Below, in pieces: positions 41,126 through 53,719 of a stretch of 64,000 bases of DNA. The DNA comes from Apostichopus japonicus (taxonomy: Eukaryota > Echinodermata > Holothuroidea > Aspidochirotida > Stichopodidae): assembly GCF_037975245.1 (NCBI RefSeq), contig NC_092576.1, positions 4,788,001 to 4,852,000 on the forward strand, written 5' to 3'. Numbering within the stretch: position 1 is the first letter of the stretch; each line of letters begins with the position of its first letter. The notes below the pieces were generated by a model. It was given only the letters and a program-made list of their open reading frames with translations, was not told where the DNA came from and ran no database searches. Position numbers and translations under genes: made by a program.

Positions 41126-41337
41126 ATGATTTCGGTCGGTGGACTTCTGTGACAAGCATATTGCAGGATACTAATCAATTTGGTTAAGTCCCATTGTTGC
41201 CACTTTTCGTTTTCAAACTTCAATCCTTTCAAAGTGTTAAGCGGAGGTAAAACTGCTCCAGAGCTTAGATTAATAGCTACACCGTTATCTTCAACTGACG
41301 TGAAGCTGTCTCGCAGTATAATCCTTTGAATGTCAAC
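41126..41337 (-). CDS. Gene II cassette A: hinge to helix E exon
   Basis: 212 bases, phase 0 to 2, fully open, reading VDIQRIILRDSFTSVEDN, then INLSSGAVLPPLN, then WDLTKLISILQYACHRSPPT. The layout suits beta4, hinge (SSGAVL for xxGSL), helix D and helix E of a kinase, but sequence likeness is weak. Copy B (55572-55783) is open across the same length with mostly conservative changes, suggesting protein-level constraint after duplication. Confidence 0.65.
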
Positions 41338-42507
41338 CTATTTAAAAAATTAACTACATAATAAATTAGGCAAAAATGAATGAGGAATCTCAAAATATTA
41401 TAAACATTCATTAGATCATCGACTAACTAGGATAGATCACAAGGTTTTTCAAAAATTGGCTAACAGGAATACAGTTTACAATTGATATTGCAATATATGT
41501 GTCTGTCATATCGCGTAAAATAAATCATAACATGGAAATCTAAAATTAAAACATGACAGTTTCTTAAACGAGCTTTGTTCATTTATATTTATAATATTGA
41601 TATGACGATGCTTGGTGCGTTTTTCTGCTTCATGATTCTTTTTAATTAAGTAATGCCTGTAGGTTTAAGTTGAGATAGGTAAGTCCTTTACATGATGTGG
41701 GTCGGAGAGCAAACTGCTAATTGGCAATGGAGATGAACAGCAGTCAAAGAAAAATTGCTCATCTTTGTACCAACAAAGAACGTTTTCTTTCATTTAATAC
41801 ATAGTAATTTTAAAAATATTAATGTAATATTCATATCTTATTCGCCGTAACTTGAATCATCTAAAGTTTAAAAATTATTCTTAACAAATAGGCAACAAAT
41901 TTACATATTTCATGATAGTTATTCAACATCATGTGTGTGATTACGAAGTCCATTATTTTACCTAATTATTAATCAGTTAAATCGTATCTATATTAAAACA
42001 TTTTTAATCTTCTTTGCATTTTTCTTCTGTATAGTTTGAAAATTTATGAAATGAAGTGGATACTAGATGCAGGCTATGTTGTTTTAACATTTCACATATC
42101 ATTTGCTTCAACAGAAACAAGTATTAAGAAAAGTAAACAAGAGTAAACAACTCACTGAAAGTCAAAAATATGTGACGTCGCTATTTGAAATATCGAAACA
42201 TCATGTATTAAGACATGACTGAACGGTTAACATATTGGGCAAGCACTTGTTAGATGCATATATAAACTTAGTGGATATTGTGGCTGTTTTATTTTGAAAG
42301 TTTAAACAAAATAGAATGAAATAACGAAGATAGCTATATACGTCTCGGTCACCTATATTCTCAATGTATAATATTTTCGGATTCTTCCACCAACTGTCAT
42401 GGTTTGACAAAAGAACATCAAGATTTGGTACATAATTTCTGTATTTCTTCTACACACTGAATCGAAACTAAAGTAATATTAGAAATTATTTTATATAAGT
42501 TTTTCAC

Positions 42508-42599
42508 CTGTCTTTCAGATGCTTCCTTCAACCTCTTCACTATCCCATCGTGTACATCTCGAGTTTGGTCTTTCGAAATGATAACGTTCTTACCCAAGG
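42508..42599 (-). CDS. Gene II cassette A: beta3-helix C-like exon
   Basis: 92 bases, phase 1 to 0, reading LGKNVIISKDQTRDVHDG, then VKRLKEASERQ. Acceptor ttctttcattttaaag is strong; donor is CAG|gtgaaa. The pattern hydrophobic strand-K, polar turn, amphipathic helix with a Glu fits beta3 and helix C of a kinase N-lobe, although no VAVK motif is present. Assigned by its place before the hinge-like exon. Confidence 0.6.
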
Positions 42600-42824
42600 C
42601 TTTAAAATGAAAGAACAAGGTCGATTTATGAGTAATAGTCTTACAGTCGTATTCTATTTCATTCTGGGTCACTTTAACTTAAAATTATACGCAAGTGCAG
42701 TACAGGAAAACTTGTTAATTCTAACTGAGAACGCATCGCTTGTTACATCAAAATTAAATACACAGTAATTGAATGTTGTAAATAATCCATGAAATAATTA
42801 ATTAAATATTGATAGCTTAGATAC

Positions 42825-42935
42825 CTTTTAATTCTTCTTCTGTCACCTTTATCGTAGGTTTGAGTAGTTGCTGTTGTTGCTGCTGTTGTTGTTGTGTTGC
42901 TGCTGTTGTACTTTGTCGATCTTTGGAGTTATTCT
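42825..42935 (-). CDS. Gene II cassette A: poly-glutamine exon
   Basis: 111 bases, phase 1 to 1, with acceptor cctatccgcaacag and donor AAG|gtatct. It reads ENNSKDRQSTTAAT, then nine Gln (mixed CAA/CAG), then LLKPTIKVTEEELK. Being phase 1 to 1, it could follow the membrane exon of gene II directly. In copy B the same place holds a fused exon without the poly-Gln run. Confidence 0.55.
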
Positions 42936-43420
42936 CTGTTGCGGATAGGATAAAAACTGTATTACCTATCTGAGTATTGTAAGCTGTAGTTCTAACAGCG
43001 AAAATAAAAGTATTAATAATTAAAGACACAAGCTTCAACGGACATTCTGGATACGTTAGGTAAGATAATATATAGTTATATACATAACTTGACGCCTGTG
43101 ATCTGTGAGTCACTCGTTTACACGGGACATGCATTGACAACTTGAACTCTGATCTAAAGAAATAATCCTCACCACTCTTGATAAGAATGTAATGTTGCAT
43201 AAATTTACAAAGTGATCATCTCATTGTCATAGTGCTGATAATAGGAATACAGTCAAAGCGTGACTTTGGCTGAGTGGGCGTGACTAAAATATTTTTAGAA
43301 AGAAAAGATCTGTAATTGCCTATTTTATGTCAGGATGATCATGTATGTTAATATTCAAATACCACTCTAATATTTTTCATCTATTTAATTCATTCTATAA
43401 ATTATAAGAGGTGTTTTCCA

Positions 43421-44410
43421 ACACCGACAGCTCATTACTTATCATTTAGTTATCTGTTCTGTATAATAACCACGGTATTTTCATTTTTGAAGTTGAGTTT
43501 ATGATGATTTCAATTGTATCATCAACGGAGTGCATTAAAAATATTGGGATATTTGCTCGGGTTTCGGGTTTGGTAGTAAACTATGATACGCCTTTTATTA
43601 TGCCATTAGGTCAAAGCATTTTATATCCACCCGAGCATTTCCACTTTAATGTTAATATTTCTTTTATTCCTATTATATAGATATCTTGGAGACGTTTCTA
43701 CACACGACGATGACATTTCTCAGTTTTAATTTCCTTCCAACGAGATGTTACGAATGTGGTCCTCAATAGATCTTACTCCTCCCAGGTAAAAACTTATTAT
43801 TGTTAAACGGTTGGCTATATCGCAGTGAGTATTTTGTAGTTACTGTTTTACCCGATCCTCTCATTTGTTTGAGGATTTAGAAAAGGGGAGTTATAATTTA
43901 ATTAGGACAATGAAATTGACAAGATTTATAAATTACAACTCTCACATCCGGCATAGCTAATGTGGGATTTAATATGATGAATATTAGTTTTGTTAAAAGT
44001 CTTTAATGTACCTGGGTTGAACGCTACATCGATGGTAGAGTTTGGCCATGGAAACAGAATCTCCAGACGAAGAAAATACAAGAGTGAGAAGAACTATAGG
44101 AAATGAAATTATATTGAACAACGGTCTCTATTTCCTAATAAGGCTGTGCATAATTACAAAGGTTTTTATTTGCAAGTAAGCTTAAAGGCATTGAAAACTC
44201 GCCCCAAACCAAGTGTTCAGGGTATCTCTTTCGAGATACGGCTTTAGGAATCACAGATGATTTCGAGTTGGTTAGCATTATGTTTGATCTCTTGAGTAAA
44301 GCAAAATATGTCACCACAAACAGAATCAGAATTGTTCGATACAGGTGACAAACGCCTACAGTGGAATTACGACCTTCTTTACCGGTTTCGAACCTCTGGA
44401 CATACAATCA
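43421..44410. other. Spacer between cassette A and tRNA-like unit
   Basis: The left end is the remnant ttttcatctatttaattcattct, about two units of the 9-base repeat that is expanded in copy B. Beyond this no gene, RNA or element could be supported. Confidence 0.4.
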
Positions 44411-44481
44411 GCGTCCATAGTCTAATGGTTAGGGTGTCCGCATGTAAAGCAGGAGGCCCGGGTTCGAATCCTGGCGGAGGC
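44411..44481 (+). tRNA. tRNA-like gene or pseudogene with pol III terminator
   Basis: The 71 bases have an A box (TAGTCTAATGG), a perfect B box (GGTTCGAATCC), a 5-pair T arm (CCGGG/CCTGG) and a T9 run just downstream (about 44486-44494). The acceptor stem (GCGTCCA with CGGAGGC) has two mismatches and the anticodon stem one. The anticodon loop would read ATGTAAA (GTA, Tyr) if folded so. The promoter and terminator look intact but the folds are imperfect, so a tRNA pseudogene or a SINE head is as likely as a working tRNA. Confidence 0.5.
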
Positions 44482-44559
44482 TGGATTTTTTTTTCACTGT
44501 TCTTGATTTTCCAACTCTTTACGATTTCGGTTGTATATACACTCTAGAAACAAAAGAGT

Positions 44560-44690
44560 AAATTTTCACTCGTTTGGAGTAAATTGTCACTCTTTCTGAG
44601 AGTGTAGTGAGTGATCACTCCATGAAGAGTGAAATTCACCCTCTTAAAAGAGTGAGAATGTTCACTTCTTAAAAGAGTGAGCTTTTAGAA
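44560..44690. repeat. Clustered GAGTGA inverted repeats
   Basis: Words of the form agagtga and tcactct alternate about ten times (for example tcactctttctgagagtg, gtgatcactcc, gagtgaaattcaccctc), giving many overlapping hairpins. This is probably the end of a foldback or MITE-like element next to the tRNA-like unit. No coding. Confidence 0.5.
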
Positions 44691-44719
44691 ATTTAATGAT
44701 TTTTACAGCTGATTTTGAG

Positions 44720-46245
44720 CAGGGACGTAGCCAGGGGGGAGCAGGGGGAGCGACCGCTCCCCCCCCTTTCAGTGTCGATTTTTTTTTTAAAACTGTTGTT
44801 TTTTAGCATGGTATTTTGTCAGTGCTCTTTTGATCTTGAATACTCGTCAGCTCCGTTAACTCGATTATAATCGTAGTAACATTCACGCCTACTGATTCAA
44901 CTACTAACTTAGTTTGGCAGATGCAATTAGCTAAATTTAGCCTATAGCCTATTACAAGCCTACAGTTGGCCACTGCGTAATAAAATACATATTGCCTACC
45001 TAACCGCACTCTATGGAATGTCACGAACCGTATGCACAACAACGTCGACAACGTTCGTTCTCATCCTTTCTATGATTCGTCCTAAGTTGTGCACGAACAG
45101 CATGTTATGAAGCTAAGCTATAGCAATCGTACGTGATACGCACTTCCTTTAAATAATTATTACACTGCTAACGATAACGATATTTGTTTTTAGGCCACTG
45201 CATATCTGGCTATATCACAAAATATGAAAGTTTATATTGTCCATCAGTTAAGTTCGTCAAATGTATTAAAGTCCAGACATTGGACAATAAACAAGAATCA
45301 TCCTACTGGAAAAAATTGTAAAAGAGCACTATGTTTGTCTTTCTGATATATTATGTAAAAGAACATGAAAAAGAATTCAAACAGGAAACAAAATCTGCTG
45401 ATAATATGATATCCGTGATCAGGGGCGTAGCCAGTATGTAGCACTGTAGGCCCGGGCCTACACTTTTTTTGGCCAAGTTATCTTTTTTAAAAACACCCAT
45501 ATTTCAAATCCATAAGCTTGCTGGATGAGTTTAAGAGTCCAGACAGGAATAACTATTGAAATGAACGTAACAAGAATATGGCTAAATTAGGTGACCTAGT
45601 CTTCTAATTTAGGCTGTAATTTCTATCGCGTGCCGTTTCATTCAACACTCTACCCGCCGAAAAAGTCTAGAATCCGATCTTGTCAGTTTTTTTAACATCT
45701 AGTTAAGAACCCGCTTACGCAGATAATATTTCAGTTGAGAAAACAGTTGAGAAATTTGCATCAGATGGCAATCGTCGGATAGCTCTCGCCTTCTCTAATA
45801 TTAGGCTAACTTAAACATTTACAGTTGTATCAAAGACAATTACTGGCTATAGTTGTATCAAAGACATTTCTGGCCTATCTATATATGTATCTACAAGTAT
45901 CAGCAGTTGAAAAGTAAGACTACTCTGTACATGAACTTTGCTAATTTTAAATACCGAACATTATGTAGTATTGAATTACGTACTATTTTAACTCATTTGT
46001 TTTTTTGGTTTAAAAGTGATATTGAATGAGGTGTCTCAAGTTAGCAAGAGGCCATGGAACCAGAATGAGCACTCGGGAAGGGCCGTTTCCGGCCATCTGG
46101 GGGGTTTGTAAAACCAAAAATTTTCTTGTACGCTCCGCGCCAACCGATGGTGGCGCTCCGCTCAGATAGTCGTGCCTACAATTTGAAAATCCATATCAGT
46201 CGCAAAAAGTGCTCCCCCCCTTTCAAATTCCTGGCTACGTCGCTG
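44720..46245. mobile_element. hAT-like element with 8-base target duplication
   Basis: Left end CAGGGACGTAGCCAGG and right end CCTGGCTACGTCGCTG are inverted repeats with one mismatch in 16. The 8 bases ATTTTGAG flank both sides exactly (44712-44719 and 46246-46253), as hAT insertions leave. The 1526-base interior has no long transposase frame. A related end (CAGGGGCGTAGCCAG, about 45420) suggests a second sibling inserted inside. Confidence 0.82.
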
Positions 46246-46253
46246 ATTTTGAG

Positions 46254-47189
46254 GAACGGGATTGATATAATGAGTTTGTGACTCAATAGAAAGTCACGAT
46301 CTATTCACAGAAATATGTCTATTGCACAATGATGCATCCAAAGATCAAGACAATGGAATGGGCCACTACACTGATGATAAGACGATTTACTAGATTTGGA
46401 CAGTGTTAAAAATGTTAAAAAGGACAAAGACAACAATTTATGGTATAAAATATATATATTCAACTGTGGAATGATACAAAGTTTCAAAGGCACAAACTAC
46501 ACAGGCACAAAAATATGCGAATGAATGATTAATTCACCCCTCCTGTGTGCTCCCCTCATACAAATGTGATTTTCTAATCATTAAAAATTATTCTAGTTAT
46601 ATCCATGAAACATGTATCAGAGAGTGCTAGCAATACCTCAAAAATGATTTTGCAAATAACGCAATATTACAAGTTGCTATATACAAACATTCATCATTTC
46701 GAACTCGTTTTGGCGCCTTTATAAAGCTGTGAAAAATATATGAAGAACATAAATCACACTCGGATACTAGTGTCAATGACTGTACAACATATATTACAGT
46801 AAAATGGTAAGTTCCTGGCAGATAGAAGTTAAACGCTCCATCCTATGTACATCTAAACCCGTCAACCCTCTGGATGGCAAAACTATTAAGTTTAAAATAG
46901 TAGTTTATGCATACCTTCGAAAGAAAAATTCACTCAGTACATATTAATTCATATTAAGGCACTAGTAAATATATTTAAATACTTTTTTTTCAAAATATTT
47001 TTAACTATGGGAATTGGATCACACTATTCAATTTGGTTTTGCAAACAATAACAATAAAGGCTTATAAGCACAACTACTACAGAAAACTGTGTGCACTGCT
47101 GTGCTGGAAAACAACTAAATAAATCTCAAAGTAACGATACATAAGTTAAACCTGTTCGAGATTCTGGCTGAAATCAGAACTATTGACAA
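46254..47189. other. Spacer, no gene seen
   Basis: AT-rich sequence with scattered short frames and no family match. It ends where the LINE fragment begins. Confidence 0.4.
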
Positions 47190-48110
47190 ATAAGTAGTGT
47201 TTTAATTGCCTCTTAAAAGTAGCAGCATTTTGGACTTCTTTAAGGCTGTCAGGAAGCTTAGCCTATTCCACAATTTAGGTCCAGCCTTTGCAAACGAGCG
47301 ATACTCATACCAGGATTTAACTCGAGGCTCTATCAATAACGTATTTCTGCTACGGTCAGATGTTAACAACATATCATGGATATTAGAACCCAGTCCTCTA
47401 ACAGACTTAAACATAATTAATTTTATTTTAAAGTACCCCTCTCCTTGATTTTAAGCCAATGGAGATCCTGGCATAGATCAGTCACATGATCATATCTACT
47501 TCTACCATGTATCATTCTTGCAGCAAAACTTTTAACAGATTGGAGTTGATCATATAAATGTTGGTTGATACCAAAACAAAGTGAGTTACGATAATCAATA
47601 TGCGAAATAACCATGGATAGGACAATAGTGCTTTACTCGGACTTAGTAATATAGAACCGCATTTTAGAAATATTTCTAAGATTCTGAAAGCACTTAGATT
47701 TAAGTGAACAGATTTGATGCCGAAAAGACATGGTATCGTCAAAATGAACACCAAAGTTACGAACAATTTGGTCAAAACGTACACAATCAACAGAGTTAAG
47801 AATAACACCCTTGATATGAATCAGTTTAGTATAGGATGGGGACCAACTACAATTATTTGGGTCTTGCCAGGGTTGAGTTGCAAATAATATTTGCGCATCC
47901 AACGTTGAATACAACCGAAGGAGGATTGCAGAGAGTCAACCAGAACTGATTCTTGATTATGGTTCCAAAGTGTTTATAAACCTGGTGATCATCTGCGAAA
48001 CCATGACTATTAAATCCTATTCTGGAAAATTCAGCGAAAGTGAACGAATATAGATGTTAAATAAGACCCGGACCCAATACAGATCCCTGTGGCACAACAA
48101 ACTTAATTGT
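47190..48110 (-). mobile_element. LINE reverse-transcriptase fragment, - strand
   Basis: Reading down the - strand across several frameshifts: VPQGSVLGP, then HGFADDHQVYKHFG (the F/Y-x-DD active site of reverse transcriptase), RWMRKYYLQLNPGKTQIIVV, SHIDYRNSLCFG, SFAARMIH and finally YRSFAKAGPKLWNRL. This is the order of palm, thumb and C-terminal blocks in CR1/L2-like or related LINEs. Multiple stops and shifts show it is dead. It differs from the + strand LINE shared by segments A and B. Confidence 0.85.
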
Positions 48111-48605
48111 AATCTGATCAGACCCTCAAAACAATACCCTCCTAAAAGAATTTCATATTAAAGGGTACTCATAACAGAGTTTAATAAGTTCAAATTAACG
48201 GTGGCGTCTAAAACAGTGTAAGAGTGTCCAGTTTTTAAATAGCTGCATTGGGACCATATAAAGTAATAATGTAATAATGATGAATGAAAAATATATAAAA
48301 ATAGAAAGTGAGTCAAGTGGTTTAAATTTCGAGTTCATAATATGTTATTGAACAATCCTTTATAAAGAATGACTCATCCATTAAAGCTTACATTAAACCT
48401 TTTACTTACTAACATAGCAGCACTTAATGAATAAAACATACCTTCAATTGCTTCTTTAAACTATCAAACTTGTTAATAAAGAATATAAAAAAGTGGGAAT
48501 TTAAAGGTATACAGACAGGTCCCATTCGTATAGAAGAGTATGAAATTCTGAGTAAGATTTGAAATATAGTATATATAAGTATTTGAAAAGTCAAAGTAGC
48601 AGCTG

Positions 48606-48651
<46 letters not shown>

Positions 48652-48653
48652 TA

Positions 48654-48700
<47 letters not shown>

Positions 48701-48989
48701 GATACTAGTTGAGACTAGTGGAACACTAGTAGTTGTAACTCGGAGTTTCACCCGTTATGGCGATCGTCAGACAACTGGTAGCTTCACGATATGATATGAT
48801 ATGATATACCTCAAATTGCTGTCCCGGGAGCAAAACTACACACCCCTGCCTCGTTACTTCAGGGCACTATTCGAAAAGAGAAGGCGAGATTCGCCGGTGT
48901 CCTTCCACGCACAAAAAAACTTGGAGCCTCAATAAATTCTGCTCGTAGTTTTGTAAAATGTGGGAAAAGCTTCCCTTCTGGAGATTTCA
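48111..48989. repeat. Spacer with long (TA)n microsatellite
   Basis: An (AT)n run with a short interruption spans about 48610-48698. Otherwise AT-rich with no supported gene. The right end meets segment B. Confidence 0.6.
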
Positions 48990-49600
48990 TTTTCACAAGT
49001 TTTTATTCAAACTTTGACATTCTGTGGCCCAAAATAACCTTTAAACGTCTCAGAAAATATTAGGAACATTCTACTGAATATGATACATCCTCATGCAAAG
49101 TATGAGATCTGTTGGAGATTCCCTTCTTCAGACATTGTGTTTACTATGTTAACATATTTTGACCTTCAGTGACCTCAAATAACCTTTGACTTTCTCAAAC
49201 AATAGCATTTTCGTACTCAATATGGGGTATATATTCGTCGAAGACTCCCTGTGTGTTAACGAGCAAAGCTGTCTTCTCCCTGATACATCTTAGTCCTATC
49301 TGTTAAAACGAGAGATGTTTCAGCTGCATCATATGGACGTCGTCCACTTGCCTTTCAAATTTCAAACTTTCACATCGGATGGCGATTGTTTATGATCCGA
49401 GTCTTCCAAAAGCTTTGCTCTAATTAAATAAAATGTACAAATATATGAAAAAATACGACTATAATAAGTGCATGTTTCCATACTCATTAAAACATTGTAT
49501 ACTATCTCAGTGATTAGTAATAACTCTACACATTGTACATTAGCTTAGTGAGTGTGCGTAAAGGACGACATGCATCGTACAGCTTAGTGATTATACACAA

Positions 49601-50190
49601 ATGACGACATTTGTACTGAGCCAGAAATGTAAGTCGACAATTTTGCATATTAGGCGGGTGGGGCAACTTATTCTCGATAGGCCTGCTACCGAGAAACTTA
49701 TTTATGCTGTCCTCTCGAGTAGGCTTGATTATCACAATTCTCTTCTATATTGTGTAGCTACATCCCAGATATCGAGCTTGCAAAGTATCCAGCACACGGC
49801 TGCTCGAATCGTCCATAGGGCGAACAGGTTTACCCCCATCGCGCCTTTACTGGAAGAACTACTCTGGTTACCAATAAGACTCCGTATTGACTAAAGAGTC
49901 GTCATACTAGCTATCGTGCCATTAAAACTGGCACCCCAATCTATCTTAATTTGCCCTTACATCAGCAAGCGAAATGTAAACCAAGACGTTCGCATTATAA
50001 ATTTCAACTTGAGGTTCCAATGTCACGTACAAGATCTTTTGGTGACTGTAGCTTTCTGAATGCTACACCACTTATATGGAACTCCCTCACGGTTGAAATG
50101 AGGTCTTTGGATCTATTATTCAATTCAGGCGCTATCTTTAAACTTGTCTTTTCTCTCAACTCTATTATTTGTTGCACCTTTCAGCACCCT
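49601..50190 (+). mobile_element. LINE reverse-transcriptase 3' fragment (copy B)
   Basis: Same fragment as at 35055-35665: LIYAVLSSRLDYHNSLLY, LQSIQHTAARIVH, LLEELLWLPIRLRID, RSFGDCSFLNATPLIWNSL. This copy is a little more intact (LWLPIRLRID and PLIWNSL stay in frame) and shows the LINE identity better. Confidence 0.85.
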
Positions 50191-51406
50191 TAAAGCGCAC
50201 TGAACAACGCTTGTTGGAGTCTGCGTTATATAAGACTAGTTATTCTTCTTCTTATTATTGGCTAAGTGATTGGGCACTATACTGTATAGCTTACTGACTT
50301 TTCTTAACACATAATATGTTATCTTTGTTACCTCTGAATCTATAACACGGTTTATCAGTTCAGATAAAGTACATAATTGAATCGCAGTGAAAAGACTTAC
50401 CCTTCTGTTTGGTTGGTCTGAAAGCAACAAATGGGTAAGAATGTTGTCACATATAAATTTTAAAATATGAAATATGAGAAACATGAAAACAGTCGACTTG
50501 GTTTATGTAGCAAAACACAACGTGAAAAAAAAAAACTGTGCACAGTGATCTATAATTCAGTTGTTAACATAATTCACTTTGCATTCCAAAGTACACCTAT
50601 ATAATGAATTCCAATATCATTTGACTTTAAGGTCTTGCAGTTTAACATTGTTGCGATCGCATGAGTTTATAAACGGTATGCAATAATGCTATCACAATAA
50701 ATTCACCATGGTAACCACACTATGTTGTTGTTGTGAACACAGTCACCATTTTAAAGTCATGCCCGTAGTGGCGGCACCAATGGGGGAGGGGAGAGCATGA
50801 GGGATTGGGAGGGCAAAGAGGGCTCATTGATCAGACTGCCTAGTCTTATCAGTAGAGTTTACATCACCAATGAGCAAGGTTGCTCCTCTTTGACTCTAGA
50901 ACTTTTACGCTGTTGAAATGTGGTTTCATTCCTTGATCAAGAAATGTGATATGCTATTTCTAAGATAAAGGATTGCTAACACATTTCATACAGCCTACAC
51001 AAATGGATAATGAAACCAGTATTACATGCAGATACTGCTTCATAGTGTATATATACTTGCACTTAATTCTTCCAACTGCTTTTTTTTTATAAAGGTACCT
51101 CTGACTCCTGTGATTTCACCACACAAACCCACAGAAAGTAAAAAAAATGTGTTTGTATGGTTTGTGTGACTCAGATCTCTCATCAGAAATTTAAATATTA
51201 AATTTTTTCCCTACGCATAGCAGATATCATTTTGCTTCCCTACACGTCAAGTTTTTTCTTAACCAACGTAACTCTACAAAGTTCAACCTAACAATACCTC
51301 TTGCTGTAACAAAGGAATATGTGATCAATTGTACAGGTGATGTTCATGGAATCACGTGACACATAGCCAACAACCACTTAAGGCATAACATTAAATTAAC
51401 TTCCTC

Positions 51407-51529
51407 CTACACTTGAGTCCAAGGACGGTGGATCCCATTTAGTGTGACCAAGATTTTCTGAAACTGTTTCCTCTGTAAACTCCAAAGCACACTGAACAGC
51501 AACGGGTAGGGAGGTACGTAGTGAGTTAT
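51407..51529 (-). CDS. Gene II cassette B: candidate last exon
   Basis: A strong acceptor (caacccccttcctttag) leads to 40 codons and TAG in phase 0, the phase required by the preceding microexon; it reads ITHYVPPYPLLFSVLWSLQR and onward. A second frame over the same bases is also open, so the protein call is weak. Copy A lacks this exon because about 270 bases are missing there. Confidence 0.3.
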   Translation of the reverse strand: MTHYVPPYPLLFSVLWSLQRKQFQKILVTLNGIHRPWTQV

Positions 51530-52472
51530 CTAAAGGAAGGGGGTTGGGGTTGGAGGGGAAATAATAACCCTTGGTCACTTTGGGGATCTTTGCTAGACAA
51601 ATTTAACTTGTTTATGCTTCGTTGGGCCACTGCAGATGGTAACCTTCAACATTTTATCTCGAAATTTTAACGGCTTCACCCACTAAACTTCGCTTTTGAT
51701 TATATCAATTCCAATTTCTTCTCGAAGTTGTAATACCTTAATTTATGTTTCTTATCTCAAAATGTCGATCGTTTCGACCTTTGTTACCTCTTTGCTTGAT
51801 TTCTTTCCATAGAATAAGAAATTATGTCGAAAGTGTTCCTTTAAAAATTTCGACTTTTTTATTCTATTTATTCTATATTTTTATACTCTCTAACCTTTTA
51901 CTTTTTTCCTTGCAAATTTCGACTACTATACCTCAAACTTTCACACATTTCCTCAAACTGACGTCATTCAATCCCAAAACTTCGACTTCTAAGTTCGACA
52001 AATTTTGAATTAAAGCAGTTGTTTTTAGTTTATGAAGATTTTTTTTACTCTATGTTTTGGTTTGTCAAATACAGGTTTCAGTACAGGCCAAAAGGTGAGG
52101 TGGAGAATAAAGCCTACACCAGACCACCTCACCAGGCCCTGCCGTCTTTGGGGCATCAAAGTAAATATTTTTCTAACCTAATGAGATCTTAGGGAAAGAA
52201 AAAGCTGGAGAGCGGAAAGCGTGTATTCATTAATACACTACAAACCCATATTTTGTCCCACCCAAATATTATGGGTCACATAATTGTATAAACACATACA
52301 AATCATTACATTTTACTCGTAAATACAATGTTTTCTTTAATATTTTACCAAATTTACCACAATATCTATAGAATCTTTGCCTGCTCGTAGAATAATTTGA
52401 TAAATTAATCTGATTTAAGTACAGACATACTTTCCACTTATAATAGGATACTAAATATACCAGTTTACTTAC

Positions 52473-52496
52473 CATCTCTTCCTTTGCCTTCTCTTC
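52473..52496 (-). CDS. Gene II cassette B: 24-base microexon (EEKAKEEM)
   Basis: Acceptor cttgtattacag, donor gtaagt, phase 0 to 0. It encodes an almost wholly charged octapeptide that would extend the LKKFE of the preceding microexon into a short charged helix. Confidence 0.55.
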
Positions 52497-52925
52497 CTGT
52501 AATACAAGTGTAAGACACGTTCAATATTATCACGCACATAAACAAACATGTATAACTAACACGGAAAGAAAACATGAAATGAAATATTTTCTCCTGAAAT
52601 TGGAAGTGACCTTAATCTGTGTATTTATTAACTTTATTACATTTTGTTTCTTGAGAAGAAGCTAATTGCAGAGTATCCGTTTGCCAACGACAATCACATA
52701 AAAGTTTAATACAGAACTTAAAACGTTATGTGTTTATAAGGGTACTTTATACTTTGGGTTTGTAAGTGGCGTACTACTACTAATTAATTCTACATGAGGT
52801 AATAAATCATTCATAATAAATCTCCAACCACCGTTTTAGCTTTGATAGTAGAGAAGATGTATATAAGCTAGGACATCATGGTAATGTGGAGAGTTATTAC
52901 AGCATGGCAAACCAAAAAAACATAC

Positions 52926-52940
52926 CTCAAACTTCTTTAA
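52926..52940 (-). CDS. Gene II cassette B: 15-base microexon (LKKFE)
   Basis: Acceptor cttgtttttcag, donor gtatgt, exactly 15 bases, phase 0 to 0. In copy A the donor GT has become TT and the acceptor region is altered, so the exon is lost there. On its own it would be weak; its phase and the flanking sites support it. Confidence 0.42.
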
Positions 52941-53719
52941 CTGAAAAACAAGATGTGAAACAACCGACAGTTTAATATTTTCACTAAGTTAAAGATACAA
53001 ATTTAACATAAATATGATACACCAATTAATGCTTTATTGAACAATGGTAATAACATTAATATAATGAGAATTAATAGCTCTTTGTTGTAAAAATGTAAGC
53101 ATTGTCATGTTTCTTAAATATCCATTCCTCTGTTCATTTCTAACTTAGTCTACAGTTAGCATAATTTGTAGGCAAGCATACCAGCTACTATAACGTACAT
53201 ACAGTGACCGGAAGTGAAAATGTAAAAGAAATGTAACATTTGCACAAACAATGAATCCTTTATTCGTCCTTTCACTCCTGATACATCCCCTCATCTACAA
53301 AGCAACATGACCTGTCTATATAGATGAATATTCATTGGAATACACTGATCTTCTTGGCACAAGGTAAACCTAACATTACACTCATGATTACTTTGGTAGA
53401 CTTTGCTAAATTATAAGATATTGATATACTGTTAAATAAAATCTTCACACATTTTAAGCCGTTTCATTTATATATACGAAAGACTAGGCAATTAATTATA
53501 CTTCTTAACATAATCCTGATACATCCAGGTCATTGCTGTTCTGTCTAATATATCTTCTGAAAGCCGTGGCGCAACCACCTCCTCCCCCCCCCTCCCCAGA
53601 AGTAAAAGTAATTACGCCAACAAGCGTCGTTGAACGGAACCAAGTGTTGTTGATTTCAACTGTTCACATTCTTTTTTGAACTGGATTGAAATATACTTTA
53701 CTAAGTTATGTATACTTAC

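Larger units (their letters stand above)
34450..43420. repeat. Segmental duplication, copy A
   Basis: This segment matches 48990-57435 in the same orientation over nearly its whole length, sharing a LINE fragment, low-complexity flanks and all but one of the small - strand exons. Differences include a 418-base hAT-like insertion only in A (36595-37012), a stretch of about 270 bases with the candidate last exon present only in B (about 51250-51520), and a hAT-like element only in B (54624-54982). Divergence is visible throughout, so the duplication is not very recent. Confidence 0.85.

Noticed and set aside
42817-43200. 127-residue - strand open frame as a single-exon protein
   Set aside because: Only its last part (42825-42935) has splice sites, matching phase and a homologous context; the upstream part is intron-like.
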